A stretch of DNA of 64,000 nucleotides, from contig NZ_CP041767.1 in NCBI RefSeq assembly GCF_022026395.1, positions 2,388,501 through 2,452,500 on the forward strand, written 5' to 3'. Positions 8,993 through 16,773 of this stretch are shown one piece after another (the first letter of the stretch is position 1; every line of letters begins with the position of its first letter). Both the position numbers and the translations under genes were made by a program. The notes beneath the pieces were generated by a model. That model saw only the letters and a list, made by a program, of their open reading frames with translations. It was not told the DNA's origin and made no database searches. Source of the DNA: Brevibacillus brevis (GTDB lineage Bacteria > Bacillota > Bacilli > Brevibacillales > Brevibacillaceae).

Positions 8993-10162
8993 TTACATGG
9001 CATATGGCTGTTTTTGTAATTGCTCTTCTACCTTCTGGCGACTGACTTCCCGCGATATACTGAGTAAAAAGCCAGTGGCGAGCAGACATACGAGTAAGGA
9101 GGAACCACCATAACTGATAAAGGGCAATGGTACACCTGTCAAAGGAATCAAACCCGTCACTCCGCCGATGTTTAAGATCGCCTGAATGGCAAACATGCTG
9201 ACAACACCGATACCTGCCAGACTGGCAAAGGTGTCTTTTACGCGCAGACAAATATGGATGCCTCGCAGCAGGAAAAGCAAGAAAATCAAGAGGAACACCG
9301 AGGCACCGATAAAACCAAGCTCTTCTGTCATGATCGAGAAAATAAAATCGGTATGTCTCTCGGGCAAATACAAATACTTTTGAATGCTTTTCCCAAAGCC
9401 TGTCCCAGTCAGACCGCCATGTGCAATCGCAATCCAGGATTGAATAATGTTGTAGCCGGTGCCATCCATATCACTCCACGGATTGAGGTACGAGTAAATC
9501 CGATTCAAGGCATGGGGCTTTGCTGTGATGTATACCAATAGAGCAACAGTCACAGCTGGTGCACCGAGACCGACCAGTTGACGGATTTTGGCTCCACCGC
9601 AGATCATGACAATCAAAGCGCACCCGAGCAAGATGGCGGCAGAACCGAGGTCAGGCTGGACTACAATCATCATAAAAAACATCCCCGTTACCATCAGTGG
9701 GGGCATCAAACCAGATTTCAGCTTTTGAATCCCGTCCCCTTTTTTGGAGATGATCGCTGCCAAGTACAGAATAAGGCCAAGCTTGGCAAACTCCGCAGGC
9801 TGTATAGTTGCAGAACCGATTTCAAACCACGATCGAGCTCCGTTTACTTCCTTACCAATACCTGGAACAAGGACCAGGAGCAAAGAAAAGAAGCTGACGA
9901 GCGCAATCAATAAGAAGTTTCTCTTATAAAAGGAGAAGGGAATGTTCATGGCCACCAGCATCCCAACGACACCGAGCAGCAAGAAAACAGATTGACGCTT
10001 CACGAAATAAAGCTCATCTCCGCCACAATAATCACAGCCGCCGCTTGTAAAGCTCGTCAACGCGAAAATGGAGCTGGAGCTAAGTACCATGGTTATCCCA
10101 AACCCAACAAGTAGGGCGGTCAAAAACAGGAGCAAGAAGTCAGGTACGCCCCTCGTCTTCAT
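8993..10162 (-). CDS. ftsW: SEDS-family peptidoglycan glycosyltransferase, FtsW/SpoVE type
   Basis: A polytopic SEDS protein that polymerises lipid II at the septum together with a class B PBP. The 389 residues hold about ten membrane segments, LPERHTDFIFSIMTEELGFIGA with the conserved periplasmic motif, and GVPLPFISYGGSSL near the C-terminus. The length and ylaN/glutaminase synteny favour FtsW over RodA; SpoVE cannot be excluded. Unusual: the first extracytoplasmic loop carries GGCDYCGGDE, a CxxC-like pair. The ribosome site (AGAGGGGGG) lies in the 3' arm of a hairpin. Confidence 0.88.
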   Translation of the reverse strand: MKTRGVPDFLLLFLTALLVGFGITMVLSSSSIFALTSFTSGGCDYCGGDELYFVKRQSVFLLLGVVGMLVAMNIPFSFYKRNFLLIALVSFFSLLLVLVPGIGKEVNGARSWFEIGSATIQPAEFAKLGLILYLAAIISKKGDGIQKLKSGLMPPLMVTGMFFMMIVVQPDLGSAAILLGCALIVMICGGAKIRQLVGLGAPAVTVALLVYITAKPHALNRIYSYLNPWSDMDGTGYNIIQSWIAIAHGGLTGTGFGKSIQKYLYLPERHTDFIFSIMTEELGFIGASVFLLIFLLFLLRGIHICLRVKDTFASLAGIGVVSMFAIQAILNIGGVTGLIPLTGVPLPFISYGGSSLLVCLLATGFLLSISREVSRQKVEEQLQKQPYAM

Positions 10163-10197
10163 AAAAATAACCCCCCTCTACGTGAAACAGAGAGGGG
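10163..10197 (-). promoter_or_regulatory. Hairpin/terminator-like element overlapping the ftsW ribosome site
   Basis: On the minus strand CCCCTCT (10197-10191) pairs with AGAGGGG (10179-10173), followed by GTTATTTTT and then the ftsW ATG. It looks like the yugN terminator, but its 3' arm is also the ftsW Shine-Dalgarno sequence, so formation would hide it. Confidence 0.55.
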
Positions 10198-10229
10198 ATT
10201 CCTCTCTGTACACCGTGCCATTTCATTTT

Positions 10230-10574
10230 TTAGTGTGAGGACAGCTTTTCACCCAGCATTTGCAGCTTCAACTTCGCTGTTTTTACAACGGAGTCTGGCA
10301 TTGGGTAATCGTAGTCCAGACCGTGTGGGAAAAGATGTTTGCCCATGTAAGGATCTTCGAGCTTCAGGACTGCGTGCGTATCCTCAAGTTTGCCTTCTGT
10401 CACGGTCGCTTCGATGCGCAGGTAAAAGACGTTGCCTTTATCTTGGATTTTATAATCGTATGTAGCATGCTTGTAATCCCAAGCGCCGCGATCAAAGCCG
10501 AGTTCGCTCATATAATGCTCCAGATCGGCGAAAAAGACTTCTTTCGTGCCAATACCCGTGTCCTTAATGACCAT
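10230..10574 (-). CDS. yugN: YugN-like protein
   Basis: A 114-residue soluble protein of the YugN-like family, with no established function. Family features seen: an N-terminal MVIKDTGIGTKEVFFADLEHYMSELGF, the RGAWDYKHATYDYKI core and the closing HLFPHGLDYDYPMPDSVV. Start ATG 10574 behind TAGGAGGAAA. It is followed on the same strand by ftsW after 67 bases containing a hairpin, so co-transcription is possible but attenuated. Confidence 0.85.
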   Translation of the reverse strand: MVIKDTGIGTKEVFFADLEHYMSELGFDRGAWDYKHATYDYKIQDKGNVFYLRIEATVTEGKLEDTHAVLKLEDPYMGKHLFPHGLDYDYPMPDSVVKTAKLKLQMLGEKLSSH

Positions 10575-10725
10575 TCTTTTTCCTCCTAAAAATGGGTGAG
10601 ATATTCACTTATTAATCATAGTCTGTTTTTGGAAGAAGCGCAATATATCATACTCTTTCTTGCGAATGAAACGATAGATGAGCGGACAAACTACAATCGT
10701 TGATTAGCAAAAGGAGGAGAATGAA

Positions 10726-11166
10726 ATGGCAAAGCTGGAAAATCGCACTCTGCGCGAAATTATGACAAAAGATGTCGCTACTGTGACGCTTAAGGATAAT
10801 GTGTATGAAGTGGCTTGCAAAATGCGCGATTGGAATGTAGGGGTCATTCCGGTTGTAGATGAAAAAAATGATGTGATCGGCGTGATTACGGATCGTGATA
10901 TTGTGATTCGCGGTTTGGCTGAAAAGCATGAAGGATCGACTGCAACCGAGGTTGTCATGACCCGAGACATTATTCTCGGTCAGCCAGGAATGACGGTTGA
11001 TGAAGCGGCAAAGGTGATGGCTCAGCATCAAATTCGTCGCCTGCCCGTTGTCGAGCATGGCAAGCTGGTCGGAATTGTGGCGTTGGCAGATATGGCTGTT
11101 CGTCAAGTCCACCACGATGAGGCGAGTGACGCTCTCCAACAAATTTCTGAGCCGGCGCCACATTAA
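10726..11166 (+). CDS. CBS-pair protein (YhcV type)
   Basis: A 146-residue protein made of two CBS motifs, which together bind adenine nucleotides. The first (about 10-65) includes VIPVVDEKNDVIGVITDRDIVIR and the second (about 78-135) IRRLPVVEHGKLVGIVALADMAVRQ. The tail DEASDALQQIS resembles B. subtilis YhcV. There is no attached catalytic domain. Start ATG 10726 behind AAAGGAGGAG. It is monocistronic with its own terminator. Confidence 0.9.
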   Translation: MAKLENRTLREIMTKDVATVTLKDNVYEVACKMRDWNVGVIPVVDEKNDVIGVITDRDIVIRGLAEKHEGSTATEVVMTRDIILGQPGMTVDEAAKVMAQHQIRRLPVVEHGKLVGIVALADMAVRQVHHDEASDALQQISEPAPH

Positions 11167-11180
11167 TAAGTATAGAAATG

Positions 11181-11212
11181 AGCTGTCGGGAGGAATCCGG
11201 CAGCTTTTTTTC
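11181..11212 (+). terminator. Terminator after the CBS gene
   Basis: AGCTGTCGG and CCGGCAGCT form a 9-bp stem (one G-T pair) followed by seven Ts. Confidence 0.85.
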
Positions 11213-11281
11213 TTTCTAACTGTACATTCACGCTGCGTCAAGGTTTATGATAAGAAAAGAATGATACAGGGAGAGAGTTCC

Positions 11282-12319
11282 ATGCAAATCAAAGACATGG
11301 CCCATCGCTTGCAAATAACCCCGCGTGCGATTCGATATTATGAAGAAAAAGGGCTAATCAAGCCATCGAAAGCAGATGCATCCGGTTATCGCCAGTTCAC
11401 AGAGGAAGATGTCTGGAGACTGCAAACCATCATTACACTGCGCGAGGTCGGGATGGCGGTAGAAGACATTCGGGAGCTTCTGATTCAAATGAAGGATCAG
11501 GAAGGCACTCTTCTCCATTATTTAGAGCTGCAGCGTTCGTTTATGTATACAAGATGGGTAGAAATGAGCAAGGTCATCCAAACGACAGAAGCGATGATTG
11601 AGCGGATAAAGGGTAGAGAGTCGATTGATCCAGCAGAGCTGTTTACATTGGCAGAGGCGAACAAGCGATTAAAGCAGACTCGGGATAACTGGGTGGATCG
11701 ATGGAATTTTAATGAATGGGCGGACCGATACGACGAATGGGTACATGGCGGGAATGGTCACGAATCTTACGAAAACGTGCTGGATGAAGTCGTTGCGACA
11801 GTTGCAGTCAAACCGGGAGAATGTGGCCTAGATGCCGGAACGGGAACTGGAAACCTCGCAGGGCGTCTTGTGAAAAAAGGAGCCAGGATGAGCGGGTTCG
11901 ACCAATCACCGCAAATGCTGAAGCAATGCAGAGCGAAACACCCAGAGGTCGAGACGAAGCTGGGAACCTTTTTCGCCTTTCCGTTTTTAGAAAATCGGTT
12001 TGACTTTGTGGCTACGAGTTACGCCTTGCACCATTTGACGGATGATCAAAAGCAGCTTGCCTTGGCGGAATGTCGTCGTGTATTAAAACCAGGGGGACGC
12101 TTGGTCATTGCCGATTTGATGTTTGTGGATCAGGCACATAGACAAGCGCATCTTGTTGCACTAGAGGAGGCTGGCCATACGAGCGTGATAGCAGATATTC
12201 AGGACCGCTGCTATGCTGATCGCTCTCGGTTGCTACAGGAGCTTGTTCATCTTGGTTTTACGAATGAAGTCAGACAGCTAGGTACCTATACGCATTTGAT
12301 CCTGTCTACTAGTAAGTAG
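11282..12319 (+). CDS. MerR-family regulator fused to a SAM-dependent methyltransferase
   Basis: A 345-residue two-domain protein. Residues 1-70 are a MerR winged helix (MQIKDMAHRLQITPRAIRYYEEKGLIKP, then SGYRQFTEEDVWRLQTI). A long dimerisation helix follows to about 130. From about 140 comes a class I methyltransferase with motif I GLDAGTGTG (about 183-190), DQSPQML, a YALHHL motif and LKPGGRLVIADLMF. Such fusions suggest DNA binding tied to a small-molecule or self-modification reaction, but no target is known. ATG 11282 has GGGAGAG upstream; the frame is open to 11048 but that part overlaps the CBS gene and its terminator. Confidence 0.88.
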   Translation: MQIKDMAHRLQITPRAIRYYEEKGLIKPSKADASGYRQFTEEDVWRLQTIITLREVGMAVEDIRELLIQMKDQEGTLLHYLELQRSFMYTRWVEMSKVIQTTEAMIERIKGRESIDPAELFTLAEANKRLKQTRDNWVDRWNFNEWADRYDEWVHGGNGHESYENVLDEVVATVAVKPGECGLDAGTGTGNLAGRLVKKGARMSGFDQSPQMLKQCRAKHPEVETKLGTFFAFPFLENRFDFVATSYALHHLTDDQKQLALAECRRVLKPGGRLVIADLMFVDQAHRQAHLVALEEAGHTSVIADIQDRCYADRSRLLQELVHLGFTNEVRQLGTYTHLILSTSK

Positions 12320-12447
12320 TACATTCTTGTTGAGGTTTTTTAAAAGTCGTCTGTCGAACACGCATTTCACTTTTGGGCTCTTCCACCTACTGGCACGCGT
12401 CTAGCCTTTTGCATAGGCTGTAGCGAGAAGGAAAGGAGGACTCCACC

Positions 12448-12552
12448 ATGGGTCTGTTCGACGGTTTTTTTGATCGCGAGAACGAGGAATTTATATGGAT
12501 TATTATTGTCGTGGTCGTCCTGTTGTTCTTGTTTAGTGCCGATCGTGACTAA
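12448..12552 (+). CDS. 34-residue single-span membrane peptide
   Basis: Encodes MGLFDGFFDRENEEF followed by a hydrophobic stretch of about 16 residues (IWIIIVVVVLLFLFSA) and a short DRD tail. AAAGGAGGACT lies 8 bases before the ATG and a strong terminator follows, so this looks like a real translated gene. Similar short peptides rich in Gly/Phe with one membrane segment are common in Paenibacillaceae and Bacillus spore-formers; that comparison is from memory and no function is assigned. Confidence 0.65.
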   Translation: MGLFDGFFDRENEEFIWIIIVVVVLLFLFSADRD

Positions 12553-12570
12553 AATCTGGACGTATAAACA

Positions 12571-12599
12571 AAACGACCTTGCGCGAAGGTCGTTTTTTT
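12571..12599. terminator. Terminator after the 34-residue peptide gene
   Basis: AACGACCTT and AAGGTCGTT form a perfect 9-bp stem with loop GCGCG and seven Ts. A possible minus-strand ORF ends three bases away, so it may act both ways. Confidence 0.85.
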
Positions 12600-12601
12600 C
12601 G

Positions 12602-12727
12602 TTACCCAAAATGGACTTCTTTATCCAACACATACTCGAGCGGTGGCAGTTCTCGTGGCGCTGCGTAGGGGGGCAAGGAGAAGCCAACACTATCGAGTTG
12701 ATCGGGAAGGGGAGAATCGCTCCCTTT
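12602..12727 (-). pseudogene. Possible small convergent gene or remnant (41 codons, start unresolved)
   Basis: The minus-strand frame ending at 12602 reads as plausible protein, closing SLPPYAAPRELPPLEYVLDK then EVHFG and stop, immediately before the hairpin at 12571-12599. An in-frame TGA lies at 12728-12730, and ATG (12731-12729) overlaps it one base out of frame. The start is therefore missing, either by a one-base frameshift or because the ORF is not real. No ribosome site is visible. Confidence 0.3.
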
Positions 12728-12847
12728 TCATTTTCATTATTTTACCAAAAGTCTTGAGTGTTTGTACTTTTTTCTCTCCTATTGACCTGCGCGGGCAAAT
12801 CCACTACGCTGGAAAACAATGCAACATAGAAGAGGAGAAGGAAGTCT

Positions 12848-13558
12848 ATGAAACGATTTGCAATGTATCTGCTCGCACTGGCTCTTTTGCTATCGGCCTG
12901 TGGAGCGTCCGGCAAACCAGAAGCTAACGGAGAGATGGATGCTGTGATCAAACGAGTGGTTGATGGCGATACATTCGAACTGGACAGCGGGGAAAAAGTC
13001 CGTATGATTGGCGTAGATACCCCGGAGACAGTGAAACCCAACCATCCAGTCGAACCGTATGGGAAAGAAGCGAGCAATTACTCCAAGGAGCTTTTAACGG
13101 GTAAAAAGGTTAAGCTGAAGTTCGATGTCGAGCCCTATGACAAATACAAGCGTTTGCTTGCTTACGTATATTTGGAAGATGGAACCTTTGTCAATGAAAA
13201 GCTCGTTCGTGACGGCTACGCCCGGATCATGACGATCCCACCGAATGTAGCCCAAGCAGAGCTGTTCCTGGCAGCCGAGCGTGAGGCGCGGGAGCAGAAT
13301 CGAGGGCTTTGGGCTTTAGAAGGGCAAAAGGCAGGGGCTTCTAAGGAAAAAGCCAAGCCCCAAAAACAATCCAATAACAATACCGCCGCAGACGCTGCAC
13401 CACCAGAAGGCAAGACCATCAAGGGCAATGTCAACAGCAAGGGCGAGAAAATCTATCACGTTCCTGGCTCCGCTAGCTATGAGCAAACAAAAGCGGAAAT
13501 GTGGTTTGCGACGGAGGAAGAAGCCCAGCAAGCAGGTTTTCGGGCGCCAAAACGATAA
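12848..13558 (+). CDS. Thermonuclease-family (SNase) lipoprotein
   Basis: A secreted nuclease anchored as a lipoprotein. Signal peptide with lipobox LLSAC, so the mature protein starts at about Cys18. The SNase domain (about 30-155) shows [42 protein letters not shown] and [11 protein letters not shown], including the arginines and acidic residues of the active site. A Lys/Gln/Asn-rich linker follows, then a small C-terminal module ([19 protein letters not shown]...[14 protein letters not shown]) often seen at the ends of extracellular nucleases. Start ATG 12848 behind AGAGGAGAAG. Likely roles are nutrient scavenging or extracellular DNA turnover. Confidence 0.88.
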   Translation: MKRFAMYLLALALLLSACGASGKPEANGEMDAVIKRVVDGDTFELDSGEKVRMIGVDTPETVKPNHPVEPYGKEASNYSKELLTGKKVKLKFDVEPYDKYKRLLAYVYLEDGTFVNEKLVRDGYARIMTIPPNVAQAELFLAAEREAREQNRGLWALEGQKAGASKEKAKPQKQSNNNTAADAAPPEGKTIKGNVNSKGEKIYHVPGSASYEQTKAEMWFATEEEAQQAGFRAPKR

Positions 13559-13717
13559 GACATGCAGGAAACATGAGCCGCATAAATGAAAATGTAAGCC
13601 TCGTCTGCCTTGGCAGTAGGGGCTTTTTCCTTGTCGAAAAGAATTTCAGAAATGTTACAGAACGATGTTAATTGATGAAAAAAGGTCAAAAGACCTATGG
13701 TAAATGCCGTTACATAA

Positions 13718-14260
13718 GATAAAGGGATTAGTGAACTTGCCCGCCATTTTTCCCGAATGAAGCACAATTTGCAAGATTTATTAGAACGAGTCTCCTTCCA
13801 TTCACAACAAGTAGCCGCTTCCTCCGAGGAATTGACAGCAACGAGCATGGAGCATGCGATCAGCTCATCCATTGAAGCGAACAAAACAGCAACAGAAGGG
13901 AATGAAGTGGTTGCCAAATCTATCGAGCAAATGAATGAGATGAATCAAAGAGTGAGCTCTTCAACTGAAGTGGTCAATATGCTCGGCGAAAAATCAAAAG
14001 AAGTCGGTTCAATCGTTTCGATTATTACGAAAATCGCGAGTCAAACGAATCTCGAAAAGAACACAAGAAATGTCAGGACAAATCAATAAAGCCAATTACG
14101 GAACGGTTTCCGTCGTGGAATTTTCAGAGGGAATTGCTCATGTTTCAAGAATGGTGGCGGAGAACAAACAGCTTCTATGGAACAGATTACAACCGCTTCT
14201 AGTACACTCGCCGAAATGGCAGAAGAGCTGCAGCATTCCATTCGTAAGTTTCAATTGTAA
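13718..14260 (+). pseudogene. Decayed methyl-accepting chemotaxis protein (signalling domain remnant)
   Basis: The region reads as the end of a HAMP domain and a chemoreceptor signalling domain in pieces. SELARHFSRMKHNLQDLLE, SQQVAASSEELTAT, EVVNMLGEKSKEVGSIVSII and TKIASQTNL are in one frame; QEMSGQIN and FSEGIAHVSRMVA are in a second; GGEQTASMEQITTASSTLAE and the receptor tail ELQHSIRKFQL ending at 14260 are in a third. The sensor half is absent, there is no start codon after the stop at 13715, and the section around the receptor tip (after ASQTNL) is deleted. At least two frameshifts and two internal deletions are needed to explain it. Confidence 0.85.
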
Positions 14261-14284
14261 TGCGAGAACAGGCGGGGGTGCCAT

Positions 14285-16735
14285 GTGTTTAATCAAATCA
14301 GAGATGTAAAGTATGCATTATCTGCATTGGAAGAGTCATCTGTTATTTCGATAACAGATGAAAAAGGAATCATCACCTACGTCAATCACAACTTCTGTCA
14401 AATATCCAAGTTTAGTAGAGAGGAATTAATCGGAAAAAACCATAACATCGTCGATTCCGGTTTCCATTCGAGAAACTATTTTAAATCGCTATGGGATACC
14501 ATCAGCCTAGGAAAAGTGTGGAAAGGCGAGATGAAAAATCGGGCAAAGGACGGTACGGAATACTGGCTTAGCATGACGTTAGTGCCGTTCATGAACGACA
14601 GTGGTTTCCTTTATCAGTACGTGGCAATTGGGACGGACATCACGAAACGAAAGCAGATGGAAGAGTCTCTTTCAAAGACGATGAAGGACTTGCACGATAT
14701 CAAAAATGCACTTGATGAATCTTCGATTGTAGCGATTACAGACGATAAAGGCGTCATTACTTATGTAAATGACAAGTTTTGTGAAATCTCCAGATACGAA
14801 GTGGATGAATTGGTTGGAAATACACATCGGGTCATTAACTCATGCTATCATTCCAAGTCGTTTTTTAAATTGATGTGGGAAACGATCAAGCAAGGACGAG
14901 TCTGGAAGGGCGAAGTGAAGAACCGCGCCAAAAACGGCAGTGAATACTGGATGAATACGACCATCGTGCCATTTTTAGACGACCGGGGAGTTCCGTATCA
15001 ATATGTTTCGATCCGTACGGATATTACCGACCGGATTGAAGCAGAGGCAGCATTGGCAGAAGCATTGCAGAACGATTTTCGCAGGACGGTCCAAAACTTG
15101 CAAAACTGCGTGTTCAAGATCGTAACAGATCCAAAAGGAAACATCACCTATACCTTGTGTGAAGGGAAAATTGCCGAAGAGCTCGGGCTAACGTCTGAGA
15201 GGATGTTGAGAAAAACATCGTATGAAATCTTTCCATATGAGGTAGCGGAGCAAATGGAAAGCTATTTTCGCAGAGCATTTGCTGGTGAGTCTGTTACCTT
15301 CGAACTGAAACTATCCGGAAATGATTATTACATTACATTGTCGCCTATTGAGGAAAACGGAGAGATCGTGGAAATGGTAGGCTCCATGATTGACATCACC
15401 GAGAGAAAAAAGGCAGAAGAAACGATTCGCTACATGGCCCATTACGATTCCTTAACCAATCTGCCTAATCGAACGCTTTTTCATGAAAAACTGGCTGAGG
15501 CCATGCTCAAGGCAAAACAAAAAAATGAGAAAATCGGCGTCATGTTCATCGATTTGGATCGTTTCAAAAACATCAATGACACGCTTGGCCACTCCATTGG
15601 GGATGTCCTTTTACAAGCAGTAGCAAATCGTCTCATCGGTTGTTTGCGAAAAGAAGATTCTGTTTCTCGACTAGGTGGAGATGAGTTCGCCATCTTTCTC
15701 ACAGGTGTCTCACACAAGGAGGCTGGTGAAATTGCGCAGCGAATCATCACGAGCATGTCAGAATCGATTACGTTAGACCATATCGAAATCTTTATCACAC
15801 CAAGTATCGGCATCAGCATGTATCCGGATGATGGAGACGATATCGAAGCGCTACTGAAGCATGCAGACGCAGCCATGTATTTGGCAAAAGAGCAAGGAAA
15901 AAATAATTATCAATTTTTCTCGGAGGAGCTGCATCAGGTTTTAGCTAAAAAGCTACAGCTTGAAAGAGAATTGCGAAAAGCTCTGGATGAGAAACAATTT
16001 ACACTGCACTACCAACCGAAGATTCATTTGCACACCGGCAAGATTATCGGCATGGAGGCGCTGATTCGTTGGGAACATCCAGACCTTGGTCTCATCCCAC
16101 CAATTCAATTTATCCCGATCGCAGAAGAAACAGGCTTAATCGTTCCACTTGGGGAATGGGTAATGCGAACGGCATGCCAGCAAACAAAAGTGTGGCAAGA
16201 AGCAGGCTATACAGAACTGGCTGTTGCAGTGAATATATCCTTACGCCAATTTATGCAAAACAACCTCATTGAGATGATTACCTCAATCCTTGAAGAAACA
16301 GGCTTATCACCGCAATACTTAGAGCTGGAAATCACGGAAAGCATGGCGCTAAATGTAGACTATACGATACGGATTTTGAATCGGTTGAAAGGTCTTGGGA
16401 TTAGCATCAGTATCGATGATTTCGGGACGGGCTACAGTTCTTTGAGCTATCTAAGTCAATTTCCGATCGACCGGCTCAAAATCGATCAATCCTTTGTCCG
16501 GAATTTGAATCCACGGAATCAAGCGATTATAAAAACGATCATCGACATGGCACACAACATGAAAATTGCCGTTATTGCAGAGGGCGTAGAAACACACGAA
16601 CATGTTGAATTTCTAAAGGAACAAATGTGTAATGAAGTCCAAGGGTACTTTTACAGTAAGCCGCTGCCCACGAAAGAAATCGATTCCTTTTTGCAGGTAA
16701 ATCGTTATGGGGAATCAGGCAGCATGGTTAAGTGA
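14285..16735 (+). CDS. PAS-PAS-PAS-GGDEF-EAL cyclic-di-GMP enzyme
   Basis: An 816-residue cytoplasmic protein with no membrane segment. It has two near-identical PAS/PAC units (about 10-120 and 135-250, each ending in a D-I-T motif), a third PAS (about 265-375), GGDEF and EAL. The GGDEF motif is intact at about 464-468, with an RxxD inhibitory site (RKED) five residues before it. The EAL motif is intact at about 591-593, with the DDFGTGYSS loop. Both diguanylate cyclase and phosphodiesterase activity are possible. GTG 14285 follows GGCGGGGGTG and lies 24 bases after the dead chemoreceptor. The next c-di-GMP gene starts 38 bases downstream. Confidence 0.93.
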   Translation: MFNQIRDVKYALSALEESSVISITDEKGIITYVNHNFCQISKFSREELIGKNHNIVDSGFHSRNYFKSLWDTISLGKVWKGEMKNRAKDGTEYWLSMTLVPFMNDSGFLYQYVAIGTDITKRKQMEESLSKTMKDLHDIKNALDESSIVAITDDKGVITYVNDKFCEISRYEVDELVGNTHRVINSCYHSKSFFKLMWETIKQGRVWKGEVKNRAKNGSEYWMNTTIVPFLDDRGVPYQYVSIRTDITDRIEAEAALAEALQNDFRRTVQNLQNCVFKIVTDPKGNITYTLCEGKIAEELGLTSERMLRKTSYEIFPYEVAEQMESYFRRAFAGESVTFELKLSGNDYYITLSPIEENGEIVEMVGSMIDITERKKAEETIRYMAHYDSLTNLPNRTLFHEKLAEAMLKAKQKNEKIGVMFIDLDRFKNINDTLGHSIGDVLLQAVANRLIGCLRKEDSVSRLGGDEFAIFLTGVSHKEAGEIAQRIITSMSESITLDHIEIFITPSIGISMYPDDGDDIEALLKHADAAMYLAKEQGKNNYQFFSEELHQVLAKKLQLERELRKALDEKQFTLHYQPKIHLHTGKIIGMEALIRWEHPDLGLIPPIQFIPIAEETGLIVPLGEWVMRTACQQTKVWQEAGYTELAVAVNISLRQFMQNNLIEMITSILEETGLSPQYLELEITESMALNVDYTIRILNRLKGLGISISIDDFGTGYSSLSYLSQFPIDRLKIDQSFVRNLNPRNQAIIKTIIDMAHNMKIAVIAEGVETHEHVEFLKEQMCNEVQGYFYSKPLPTKEIDSFLQVNRYGESGSMVK

Positions 16736-16773
16736 GACCATCGAGATTAACAAAAGGAAAGCGGTGAACGAGC

